Below are positions 17,275 through 25,152 of a stretch of 62,417 nt of DNA, piece by piece (position 1 is the first letter of the stretch; every line of letters begins with the position of its first letter). The notes under the pieces were generated by a model. It was not told the DNA's origin and searched no databases. It was given only the letters and a program-made list of their open reading frames with translations. This DNA comes from Desulfosporosinus nitroreducens. GTDB lineage: Bacteria > Bacillota > Desulfitobacteriia > Desulfitobacteriales > Desulfitobacteriaceae. A program made the translations under genes and the position numbers. The stretch lies in NCBI RefSeq assembly GCF_023897015.1, contig NZ_JAMHFY010000028.1, positions 1-62,417 on the forward strand. The letters run 5' to 3'.

Positions 17275-18663
17275 ATGTCCATTTTGATCAAAAATGCTTC
17301 CTATATAATTACTTTTAATGATCGTGATGAAATACTAGAAAATGCTAATCTTCTCATTGAAGGTAATAAGATTGTTGCAGTGGGCCAAGATTTAAGCTTA
17401 ACCTCTTCAACCTCTTTAGATAAACCTGAAATTATCGACGCTCAAGGAATGGCTGTCCTTCCAGGCTTAGTAAATACTCACCACCACCTCTATCAAACCT
17501 TATTTCGCGGGTTGCCGGAGGTCCAGGGAATGCCGCTATTCTACTGGCTGATTAATCTTTACGAGTTTTGGCGTCATATCATTCCAGACGCAGTATATTA
17601 TGGGGCTATGGTAGGTTTTAGTGAACTTCTGCGTACTGGATGTACTTTAACAACCGATCATCATTATGTTTTCCCGAGAGGGCAATCTAGTAACTTTATT
17701 GATACGCAAATCACGGCGGCTCAAGAAATCGGAATTCGCTTTCATGCTACACGGGGGTCCATGTCCTTAGGTAAAAGCGAAGGGGGGTTGCCCCCTGATG
17801 AGGTGGTCCAAGACGCAGAGACTATTCTCAAAGATTCTCAGCGTTTGATTGAGAGGTATCATGATCCTTCCCCTTATGCGATGACTCGTCTGGCGTTGGC
17901 ACCGTGTTCTCCCTTCTCAGTAAGCCTTGATCTGATGAGGCAGTCGCAAATTTTGGCCAGAGAAAAAGGGGTTATGCTGCATACTCATTTGGCGGAAACC
18001 CTCGATGAAGAAAAGTTTTGTTTAGAACGCTACGGACGCCGCCCCGTCGAATTGATGGAAGACGTGGGCTGGATTGGACCAGACGTCTGGTTTGCCCATG
18101 CCATTCATCTCAGTGAGCGAGAAATTGCTCTTTTAGCTCAGAGTGGATCAGGAGTAGCACACTGTCCCAGTTCGAATATGAAACTGGGAAGTGGGATTTG
18201 TCCAACTTCGGATCTGGTCAAAGCGGGTGCTAAACTGGGGATTGCGGTAGACGGAAGTGCTAGTAATGATGGTTCGAATATGTGGGAAGAGGTCCGCAGA
18301 GCATATCTGCTGAACCATCTCCGTTATAAAGATGAAGGCCTTTCAGCTTATGAGACCCTGAGATGCGCGACCCGCGGGGGCGCAGATGTCTTAGGACGTC
18401 CCGATACTGGGCGTTTGGAAGCAGGCAAGGCTGCAGATATTATTCTGATTGATTTGCAGGATGTAGCCTATGCAGGTTCTCATGATCCCTTGGTTTCGAT
18501 TGTGTGCTGCGGGAACCAGAGTTTGGTGGATACCACGATTGTTAACGGGAAGGTTGTTGTACGAAGGGGACAACTTCTTACTCAAGATACAGAGGAGATT
18601 CGGAAAAAAGCCCATCAAGTGGCCTGTAAAATCGTGCAGAAGGAGCGGGGGTTGAAGAACTAA
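17275..18663 (+). CDS. 8-oxoguanine deaminase-like amidohydrolase
   Basis: 462 aa amidohydrolase of the guanine/8-oxoguanine/hydroxyatrazine deaminase group. The metal-binding motif NTHHHLYQTLFRG (about 66-78) is of the 8-oxoguanine deaminase type, with HTHLAE, HCPSSNMKLGSG and VDGSASND further on. Expected reaction: 8-oxoguanine + water to urate + ammonia, in the cytosol. This would feed oxidised guanine directly into the urate pathway around it. The start ATG 17275 follows AAAGGGGA, only about 22 nt after the preceding terminator. A guanine or isoxanthopterin-type substrate is the alternative. Confidence 0.75.
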   Translation: MSILIKNASYIITFNDRDEILENANLLIEGNKIVAVGQDLSLTSSTSLDKPEIIDAQGMAVLPGLVNTHHHLYQTLFRGLPEVQGMPLFYWLINLYEFWRHIIPDAVYYGAMVGFSELLRTGCTLTTDHHYVFPRGQSSNFIDTQITAAQEIGIRFHATRGSMSLGKSEGGLPPDEVVQDAETILKDSQRLIERYHDPSPYAMTRLALAPCSPFSVSLDLMRQSQILAREKGVMLHTHLAETLDEEKFCLERYGRRPVELMEDVGWIGPDVWFAHAIHLSEREIALLAQSGSGVAHCPSSNMKLGSGICPTSDLVKAGAKLGIAVDGSASNDGSNMWEEVRRAYLLNHLRYKDEGLSAYETLRCATRGGADVLGRPDTGRLEAGKAADIILIDLQDVAYAGSHDPLVSIVCCGNQSLVDTTIVNGKVVVRRGQLLTQDTEEIRKKAHQVACKIVQKERGLKN

Positions 18664-18788
18664 GGAAAGTCTGAGTGTTTTAGTAATTAAATCAGGTAGA
18701 ATCGAAGATGAAAGATTGGCAGGCTCGGACGTTAATATGAAGATAAAAGCACCGTTATCGGAACTAAGCGATGACGGTCTTTCAACCC

Positions 18789-18905
18789 ATGATATTATAA
18801 GCACCTTCAGACGGTAAAGTAACCCGCATTATTTATCATTATAGTGCAAGTAAAATGTTCCTCTGTTTATATCAGCTCTTCTGGTTAAGTCGGTAATAGA
18901 TATAA
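18789..18905 (+). pseudogene. Remnant of a duplicated hlyD-to-tetR module with an internal deletion
   Basis: 18789-18832 matches the interior of the hlyD gene at 20321-20364 with a few substitutions. From 18831 the sequence matches the tetR gene at 22321-22390 (about 57 of 60 positions) in the same relative orientation. The two pieces join at a shared ATT, removing what would be about 2 kb between them. With the Uma2 remnant at 19365-19462, this is a decayed older copy of the 19.7-23.4 kb module. 18664-18788 holds nothing else I recognise. Confidence 0.75.
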
Positions 18906-18913
18906 TTAATATT

Positions 18914-18963
18914 ATCAAGGAACCCCATAGTTACCAGATTGGTGTCCAATGGGGTTCCTTGAT
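18914..18963 (-). terminator. Strong terminator hairpin of the minus-strand small gene
   Basis: ATCAAGGAACCCCAT (18914-18928) pairs perfectly with ATGGGGTTCCTTGAT (18949-18963), 5 nt past the stop of the gene ending at 18969. Confidence 0.7.
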
Positions 18964-18968
18964 TCGAT

Positions 18969-19268
18969 TTAAACTGAAGGTTTTCTAAAAGGTATCACTT
19001 TGCACGTACTTTTCTTAGGTATTGGTTCACTGTCGCTACAAGATTGGCAGCCTCCGCCGCAACCAGTTTTATTGCCAATAAAAACTTTTCGCCAAAACAC
19101 TTGCCATTTTCCGTCTATTTGATCTACGCGGGTTTCCACTTCATACTGAGGTCCGTGTTGTTGATTGGCTAACCTGGCTTCGGTTGTAGCAACAATATTT
19201 GCAGTTTTCTGGGCTTGTTTTTCAGAGTCATAGAGAGTCTGTATTTTTACCCATTCCACTAAGTCCAT
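18969..19268 (-). CDS. Small cysteine-rich protein of unknown function
   Basis: 99 aa, not recognised. The N-terminal half is helical (MDLVEWVKIQTLYDSEKQAQ). A C-terminal cysteine cluster follows, C-x3-C-x2-C (CGGGCQSC), with a further cysteine near STCKV, and could bind a metal. An upstream in-frame start at 19313 exists. I prefer 19268 because AAGGAAG lies 8 nt before it. It is oppositely oriented to the purine genes and sits inside the accessory insert, between remnants of the duplicated efflux module. Confidence 0.65.
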   Translation of the reverse strand: MDLVEWVKIQTLYDSEKQAQKTANIVATTEARLANQQHGPQYEVETRVDQIDGKWQVFWRKVFIGNKTGCGGGCQSCSDSEPIPKKSTCKVIPFRKPSV

Positions 19269-19364
19269 TTGAATCACTTCCTTAATTAACACTTCGTAAT
19301 CTATGATAACCACTTAATCATAGATTGTAAGAATAATCGTAACAGAAACATGTCACATCTTTTT

Positions 19365-19462
19365 AAATGGACAAAAAGGGGTGTAAGGGTGCCGTTGATT
19401 TGATAATTGGAATTATATCACTCACGACTGCCAAAAAGGATATGCAGGAAAAATTCCTCTAT
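19365..19462 (+). pseudogene. Remnant of a duplicated Uma2 gene
   Basis: About 98 bp closely match the interior of the Uma2 gene (23086-23182), including AAAAAGGATATGCAGGAAAA and GGTGTAAGGGTGCC, but with substitutions and no open frame. It lies in the 19269-19683 gap, downstream of the hlyD/tetR remnant, so the order of the intact module is kept. Confidence 0.75.
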
Positions 19463-19683
19463 AATTGTTGAACACTTTGGTATATATAGTCGGTTTGTCA
19501 ACAGTTATGGCATTTTTGATTATTGCAAACATTTCTTACGTCAATATAATTAGATTGACAAATCAATGGATTATTTCATCAAGGTCTTGTTATATAGTAT
19601 CTACTGCTTAGAGCTTAGTTTGCTTAGATAGATGTTATACCCAATGCTAGATTAATTATTTAAAGAAGGAGAGACAAAAAGAC

Positions 19684-20694
19684 ATGAAAAGATTAATTTC
19701 TTTTATACTATTAATCGTTTTCCTCGGTGCTGGTGGGATATTTATGACTATGGAAGGAAAAGATGCAGTAACGATGGCGTCAATCAAAAAAAGCAGTCTA
19801 TTAACTGCAGATAACTCTAACTTATCTTTTCAAGGGGTTGGAGGCAAAGTGACTGCTATTATGGTAACAGAGGAGCAACAAATAAAACTGGGAGAAGTAC
19901 TTATCACACTTGATCCAACGGATCTTGATTTGCAAATAACCAAAGTAAAGACGGAGATACAACAACAAGATGTCAAGATCAAGCAAACAAAAGCTCAAGT
20001 CACGCGCACTGAAGATCTAGAACGTCAAATGCTCGTAGTGGAAGCATCCCAACAAACCTTAAATTTAGCGCAAACTAATTACGATCGAACGAAAGCTTTA
20101 TATGATGCTGGAGCGGTTGCCCTGACAAATCTGGATACTGTCAGTTACCAACTTGACACAGCAAAAAACGTGTTATCGCAGCAACAAGCACTTGCCAAAA
20201 AAATTGAAGCCCAAATAAGCACGGATATTCAAAATAATGATTACAACATCGAAGCTCTTCAAAAGCAAAAGGAAGCAATGCAAGTTCAGCTACAGTCCTT
20301 GGAGGTTCAAAAACAACGCATGATATTAAAAGCGCCTTCAAACGGTAAAGTAACCCGCATTATTCCCAAGATTGGAGAGAATACTGCATCAGGAGCACCA
20401 GTTGTTACTATTGAATCTGACCAGCTATACTACACTATTTATGTCGATGAGACGCAAATAACGAAATATAAGGTTGACGAAAGTGTGACAGGGCAGATTG
20501 CAGCTTTAAATAAGAAGGTCGAAGGTAAGGTCCGCTATATTACCTCTGCACCCCAATACGCAAGTATGAGAATGAGTAGAGATAAAGGACAATCAGATGT
20601 TAGTTCATTCCTAGTTCGCATTGATGTGCAACGTACGCCAGAACTTCTGCCGGGAATGATAGTGGAGGTGAATACGAGTGAAACCACTAATTGA
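19684..20694 (+). CDS. HlyD-family membrane fusion (efflux adaptor) protein
   Basis: 336 aa. One N-terminal membrane anchor (about 5-25), a split biotinyl-lipoyl domain, a long coiled coil (about 75-200) and a beta-barrel region containing ILKAPSNGKVTRI. It links an inner-membrane transporter to the exterior. The start has AAGGAGAGAC upstream. The next gene overlaps by 17 nt, so the two form one operon. No function in purine metabolism is evident; the pair looks like an accessory insert in the island. Confidence 0.82.
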   Translation: MKRLISFILLIVFLGAGGIFMTMEGKDAVTMASIKKSSLLTADNSNLSFQGVGGKVTAIMVTEEQQIKLGEVLITLDPTDLDLQITKVKTEIQQQDVKIKQTKAQVTRTEDLERQMLVVEASQQTLNLAQTNYDRTKALYDAGAVALTNLDTVSYQLDTAKNVLSQQQALAKKIEAQISTDIQNNDYNIEALQKQKEAMQVQLQSLEVQKQRMILKAPSNGKVTRIIPKIGENTASGAPVVTIESDQLYYTIYVDETQITKYKVDESVTGQIAALNKKVEGKVRYITSAPQYASMRMSRDKGQSDVSSFLVRIDVQRTPELLPGMIVEVNTSETTN

Positions 20695-21817
20695 TGAGTG
20701 GAGACACATTATCAAAGGCAAATTTATTATCCTTATTCTGCTTGTTCCCTTAGTGGTTGCGGCTGTATTTGGCTATATATTTAAAAATAGTTATGTAAGT
20801 GAAGCACCTTTGGCGATTATCGATCTCGATCACAGTACATATAGCCGGCAACTGATTGATAAGTTAAACTCGTCTCAATATGTCCATGTTCTTGATATTT
20901 ATGACAATTTTGTAGAAGCTGAACTACTTCTGTACAATGAGAAATTTTCTGGAGTCTTATATCTCCCAACAGGGTTAGAAGCGGCATATCTCAAAGGAAG
21001 TCCCATTAATATGGGCTTATACTTAGATATGACACTTGCCGCTAGCGCGACGAGTATACGCACTGGGGTCAATGAAGTCGTCGGCTTGGAAAATGCCGCG
21101 AAGAGCACTCCGCTTACTGCAATAGTCCTAGAACAACGCACATTATTTAACCCTACCAATAGTACGATCATGAGTGCGGTAGTAATGTTTGTAAATTTGA
21201 TTATGCTTGTTCTCTTAGGAAGCAATACGATAAATATAGTACCTCGTCTACGTGAGGAGGGGAGGTTACAGGATGAATTAAAACATCCGCTGGGTATTAT
21301 TTTTCGGGTAGTTCCTTATGTTCTAATTGCCAGTGTTTCAAGCTATTTAGTAATGGGAGTGCTTAAACAAATTGGTGGCCTTCGATTTGAAGCTCATTGG
21401 CTTCAAATTATGATTCCGTTTCTGCTGTATATGTTGGATACCAGTTTATTGGCGATGTTAATTGGGTGGACGGCCCTAAGCGTTGACAAGGCTAATGGTA
21501 GAATCTTATGGCTTATGATGCCCTCGTTCTTGCTTAGTGGTGGTCAAGTGTCTGTTGCCTTATTGCCAGAACTTCTACAATGGATTAACAAGGTTATTCC
21601 TTTGTCTTTGCACTTTAAGTTTTTGCGGGGTTTAGGGTACAAGGGTGGGGATTTGCGTTACTTTATTCCTGAATTAGGTCAATACATTGTTCTAACCAGT
21701 GGGTTTTTATTGGTGATCTTCTTTCTTGTTCTTAAAGAAAAACATGAAGTAAGAAAGCTAAAGACTCAAGGTCCTATAGCAAATGCGATTAGCGTCCAAA
21801 AGGCACCTGGTTTTTAA
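20678..21817 (+). CDS. ABC-2 type transporter permease
   Basis: 379 aa. One N-terminal membrane segment (LVPLVVAAVFGYIF), a large extracytoplasmic domain and five or six C-terminal membrane segments, as in YhhJ/YbhS-type drug-efflux permeases. The start is GTG 20678 with GTGGAGGTG upstream, overlapping the adaptor gene. No ATP-binding subunit is encoded before or after it, so a partner elsewhere in the genome would be needed. Confidence 0.82.
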   Translation: MKPLIDEWRHIIKGKFIILILLVPLVVAAVFGYIFKNSYVSEAPLAIIDLDHSTYSRQLIDKLNSSQYVHVLDIYDNFVEAELLLYNEKFSGVLYLPTGLEAAYLKGSPINMGLYLDMTLAASATSIRTGVNEVVGLENAAKSTPLTAIVLEQRTLFNPTNSTIMSAVVMFVNLIMLVLLGSNTINIVPRLREEGRLQDELKHPLGIIFRVVPYVLIASVSSYLVMGVLKQIGGLRFEAHWLQIMIPFLLYMLDTSLLAMLIGWTALSVDKANGRILWLMMPSFLLSGGQVSVALLPELLQWINKVIPLSLHFKFLRGLGYKGGDLRYFIPELGQYIVLTSGFLLVIFFLVLKEKHEVRKLKTQGPIANAISVQKAPGF

Positions 21818-21877
21818 GGACTTGACTTTGGCCGACGACTATTTTTTAGTGCTTGCATCTGATTTAAGACCACCTGT

Positions 21878-22498
21878 TTAATCAGTGCGATATTTAAAGC
21901 CAGATACTCTGAAGGGACCGAGAAAGAACATTTTGGATAAGATTAGAGCCATATCTTCCGGAGATTGTTCCATACCGCCCACAAGCCACTCTTGTATCAC
22001 TCCTATATGAGCTGAAACCACGTAGGCGACAAAAAATGTGTCGGGAATCAGCAGATTATCACGCTCAAATGCTTGAATGACCCTCTTTTCAAATAATTTA
22101 GTTTCTAAAAGTTGCTTGAGCTTTATGTAAAATGCCGGATCTCCCTTTGGACTTAAAATAGCTTTCATAAATGTTGCATTTTCTCTGATCTGCTTCAAAA
22201 TCTTGATCATATAGGGCATAGGTGTGTCTATAGAGGCTATGTTTAGAAAATCAATATGGCCTATATGATGAGCATATAGCTCTTGTAGTACTTCGTTTTC
22301 AACTTTCTCTAACAAATCGAATTTATCGTCATAGTGCAAGTAAAATGTTCCTCTGTTTATATCAGCCCTTCTGGTTAAGTCGGTAATTGATATATGATTA
22401 AATCCTTTTTCTTCAATTAACTCTGATAAAGCATTTCTTATCATCTTTTTTGTGCGTATTGTTCGTCTGTCATTAGAGGTGTTTAACACTAATTCCAT
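21878..22498 (-). CDS. TetR/AcrR-family transcriptional regulator
   Basis: 206 aa. N-terminal helix-turn-helix (about 12-60), with the recognition region [21 protein letters not shown] typical of the family, followed by an all-helical ligand domain. It is convergent with the efflux adaptor/permease operon, which it probably represses. The annotated ATG 22498 is immediately preceded by GAGAGGGG, rather close. A GTG three codons in is an alternative start. A partial copy of this gene lies at 18831-18900. Confidence 0.85.
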   Translation of the reverse strand: MELVLNTSNDRRTIRTKKMIRNALSELIEEKGFNHISITDLTRRADINRGTFYLHYDDKFDLLEKVENEVLQELYAHHIGHIDFLNIASIDTPMPYMIKILKQIRENATFMKAILSPKGDPAFYIKLKQLLETKLFEKRVIQAFERDNLLIPDTFFVAYVVSAHIGVIQEWLVGGMEQSPEDMALILSKMFFLGPFRVSGFKYRTD

Positions 22499-22785
22499 CC
22501 CCTCTCATATTTGTTTAACCGATAGCTAACTGCAGCAATCCCCTGCGAATTTAGGCAATAATATTAAGTCAGTTAAAGAACTTGATTTTGTTAATTAAGA
22601 AATTACATTTCAATTATAATAGACATCTAGGATATAAAACAACAGGGTGTTTATAAAATGCTGATGTTATTCTAGATTCGGTTGCGGTATTGACATGAAT
22701 TGTCCGAACAATTGTGGTAATATATTGTAAAGATATGATAAAACAATTGGTTTGGATCATGATAGTCGGTGAAAAGGAGAGTCAT

Positions 22786-23385
22786 ATGGGTGTTACCGAA
22801 AAGATGAGCGGACTGAGATATACATATGGCGATTATGTAAATTGGTCGGAAGATGAACGATGGGAGCTTATAAATGGAATACCTTATAATATGACTCCGG
22901 CTCCCTCCACTGAACACCAAAGAATTTCACGTAAATTGGCCCTGCAATTTGCCAACTATTTAGTGGGTAAAACGTGTGAGGTCTTCTATTCTCCTTTTGA
23001 TGTGCGGTTGCCACTGGCAAATGAGAAAGATGAAGAAATTACCACAGTGGTGCAACCTGATTTAGCTATAGTCTGTGACAGGAATAAATTGGACGAAAAA
23101 GGGTGTAAGGGTGCCCCTGATTTGATTATAGAAATAATATCACCCGCCACCGCCAAAAAGGATATGCAGGAAAAATTCCTCTTGTACGAGCAGAACGGAG
23201 TAAGTGAATACTGGTTGGCATTTCCCTTGGATAGGGTTGTGGACGTATATGTTCTTAATAAGGATAACAAGTATCAACGAAGCGGGCTATATCAAAACTA
23301 TGATAAAATCAAGGTTGAAATATTTGAAGACTTGGAGATTGATTTGGGTTTAGTATTTACGAATGATATGGAGATACGGCTTTAG
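22786..23385 (+). CDS. Uma2-family (DUF820) putative endonuclease
   Basis: 199 aa PD-(D/E)xK-fold protein. Family features are GDYVNWSEDERWELINGIPY, PSTEHQR near the N-terminus, VQPDLAIVC and PDLIIEIISP (the catalytic D and E), then KKDMQEKFLLYEQNGVSEYW. The frame extends upstream to 22714, but AAAGGAGAG before ATG 22786 fixes the start. The cellular role of Uma2 proteins is unknown; they are often numerous and horizontally mobile. A decayed copy lies at 19365-19462. Confidence 0.85.
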   Translation: MGVTEKMSGLRYTYGDYVNWSEDERWELINGIPYNMTPAPSTEHQRISRKLALQFANYLVGKTCEVFYSPFDVRLPLANEKDEEITTVVQPDLAIVCDRNKLDEKGCKGAPDLIIEIISPATAKKDMQEKFLLYEQNGVSEYWLAFPLDRVVDVYVLNKDNKYQRSGLYQNYDKIKVEIFEDLEIDLGLVFTNDMEIRL

Positions 23386-23526
23386 AGAAGTGCGCTGACA
23401 TCAAACGCATCGGTCTTCATCTGAATGATTCAAGTTAATCGTATCCCGTTTTAATGAGCACTTCTTTTCCCATGATAACTTATTAAATCATAGAGATTAT
23501 TGCAAGAATCTTAAATGTAGTATCGG

Positions 23527-23570
23527 GGAGACCCACTAGATCAACAAAATTTCTAGCGGGTCTCCTTTTT
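23527..23570 (+). terminator. Rho-independent terminator upstream of the ygeX promoter
   Basis: GGAGACCCACTAGA (23527-23540) pairs with TCTAGCGGGTCTCC (23552-23565), then TTTTT. It isolates ygeX from the accessory insert. The rest of 23386-23526 shows no gene. Confidence 0.85.
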
Positions 23571-23587
23571 GGATTTGTATTTGCAAG

Positions 23588-23604
23588 TTGGCACGATAAT
23601 TGCA
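23588..23604 (+). promoter_or_regulatory. Sigma-54 (-24/-12) promoter of ygeX
   Basis: GTTGGCACGATAATTGCA has GG at 23590-23591 and GC at 23602-23603, exact sigma-54 spacing. The predicted start near 23615 leaves a 140-nt leader. I found no convincing copy of either activator palindrome upstream. Confidence 0.85.
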
Positions 23605-23755
23605 TTAAATATCATAGCGGAAAGCCTAGTCAATGAATTCGTTTTTAGGGGGAGATAGAAGGTTTATAGACAAAACAAGAAATTGTTTTTTTGATACCGT
23701 ATTAAATGTGTAGTTTTATTGCACAATATTTAAAAAAAGAGGAGAGGTACTTTAA

Positions 23756-24979
23756 ATGAATGATAAAATTAAATGGATACAAAATAGTATGGTTAAACAA
23801 AATGGAACGGGCGCTTCAACAGAACTATTTAATAAAATGGCTATAGAAAAGGCAATAAATTTCCACAGGACATTCCCAGATTATCAACCTACCCCACTTC
23901 GTGAACTTAGCAAGCTTGCTAACAATTTAGGGGTTGGTGGAATCTATGTAAAAGATGAGTCATATCGTTTTGGCCTAAATGCGTTTAAAGCCTTGGGCGG
24001 TTCCTATGCAATCGGAAGATACCTAGCGAAACGACTGAACAAGGATATAAGTGAACTGCCTTTCGAAGTTCTTACTTCCCCAGAGGTTAAAGAGCAATTA
24101 GGCGATATAACTTTTGCTACTACTACAGACGGAAACCATGGTCGTGGAATTGCTTGGACTGCTCGACAATTACGTCAAAAGTCTGTAGTCTATATGCCCA
24201 AAGGCTCTTCACAATATCGGCTGGAAAGGATTAGGTCTGAAGGTGCTACAGCTGAGATTACTGATATGAATTATGATGATGCCGTACGAATGACTGCTGT
24301 AGAAGCAGAAAAGCACGGATGGGTAGTTGTACAGGATACATCTTGGGAAGGTTACGAGGAGATTCCAAGTTGGATCATGCAGGGCTACGGGACAATGGCG
24401 GCAGAGTCTATAGAACAGCTTAACAATCTGGGTATTGAGAAGCCGACTCATATTTTTGTTCAGGCAGGAGTTGGAGCTCTGGCAGGTTCTGTACAAGGAT
24501 ATTTTGCTTCCTTATTTAAAGAGGGACGCCCAGAAACCGTGATAGTGGAGGCTGATCAAGCGGATTGCTTATATAAATCTGCTCTTGCAGCGGATGGCAG
24601 ACCACGGGTAGTCGGCGGTGACATGGCTACTGTTATGGCAGGACTTGCCTGTGGAGAACCAAACTTGATAGGGTGGAATATCTTGCGCGATTACAGTGAT
24701 GTGTTCGTTTCATGCCCTGACTGGGTAGCGGCTAAAGGAATGCGTGTGTTGGCAAATCCATTGTTGGGGGATCCGAAAGTGATCTCGGGTGAATCTGGCG
24801 CTGTAACGGCCGGTTTGCTTAGCACGCTTATGATAGATGAGGGCTTAAAAGAGGCCCGTGAAGCTCTTCATCTGGACGAAAAATCCCAAATACTACTCTT
24901 CAATACAGAAGGAAATACTGACCCCTTTAAATATCGCAGTATTGTTTGGGATGGAGAATTGCCGTCTGCAGGACGTTAA
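23756..24979 (+). CDS. ygeX: 2,3-diaminopropionate ammonia-lyase
   Basis: 407 aa, closely resembling E. coli YgeX (398 aa). Fold-type II PLP enzyme that splits 2,3-diaminopropionate to pyruvate and two ammonia. PLP lysine in FGLNAFKALGG; TTDGNHGRG phosphate loop; QAGVGALAG cofactor loop. In this pathway it would finish a three-carbon diamino fragment left from the purine ring. It has its own sigma-54 promoter and a terminator after it, so it is monocistronic. GAGGAGAGG precedes ATG 23756. Confidence 0.92.
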   Translation: MNDKIKWIQNSMVKQNGTGASTELFNKMAIEKAINFHRTFPDYQPTPLRELSKLANNLGVGGIYVKDESYRFGLNAFKALGGSYAIGRYLAKRLNKDISELPFEVLTSPEVKEQLGDITFATTTDGNHGRGIAWTARQLRQKSVVYMPKGSSQYRLERIRSEGATAEITDMNYDDAVRMTAVEAEKHGWVVVQDTSWEGYEEIPSWIMQGYGTMAAESIEQLNNLGIEKPTHIFVQAGVGALAGSVQGYFASLFKEGRPETVIVEADQADCLYKSALAADGRPRVVGGDMATVMAGLACGEPNLIGWNILRDYSDVFVSCPDWVAAKGMRVLANPLLGDPKVISGESGAVTAGLLSTLMIDEGLKEAREALHLDEKSQILLFNTEGNTDPFKYRSIVWDGELPSAGR

Positions 24980-25003
24980 TAATTAGTTCTGGAATTAGAC
25001 TGG

Positions 25004-25044
25004 AAGGAAGCACACAATCGTTAAAGATAAGGTGCTTCCTTTCC
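25004..25044 (+). terminator. Rho-independent terminator after ygeX
   Basis: AAGGAAGCAC (25004-25013) pairs with GTGCTTCCTT (25032-25041), with pyrimidine-rich sequence following. Confidence 0.75.
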
Positions 25045-25152
25045 CTTTATAATTCTTTTATTCTTACATGCTTTATGGAGTAGGAAGTAAGCGATATAAG
25101 GCGAATAGTTGTATATAATGTAGGTTAAAGCGAATAATATGAGGTGTAAAGC

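Noticed and set aside
23420-23510. Candidate activator palindromes upstream of ygeX (around ATGATAACTTATTAAATCAT and TCTTCATCTGAATGATT)
   Set aside because: Half-sites only, with wrong spacing for either palindrome type; not good enough to call.
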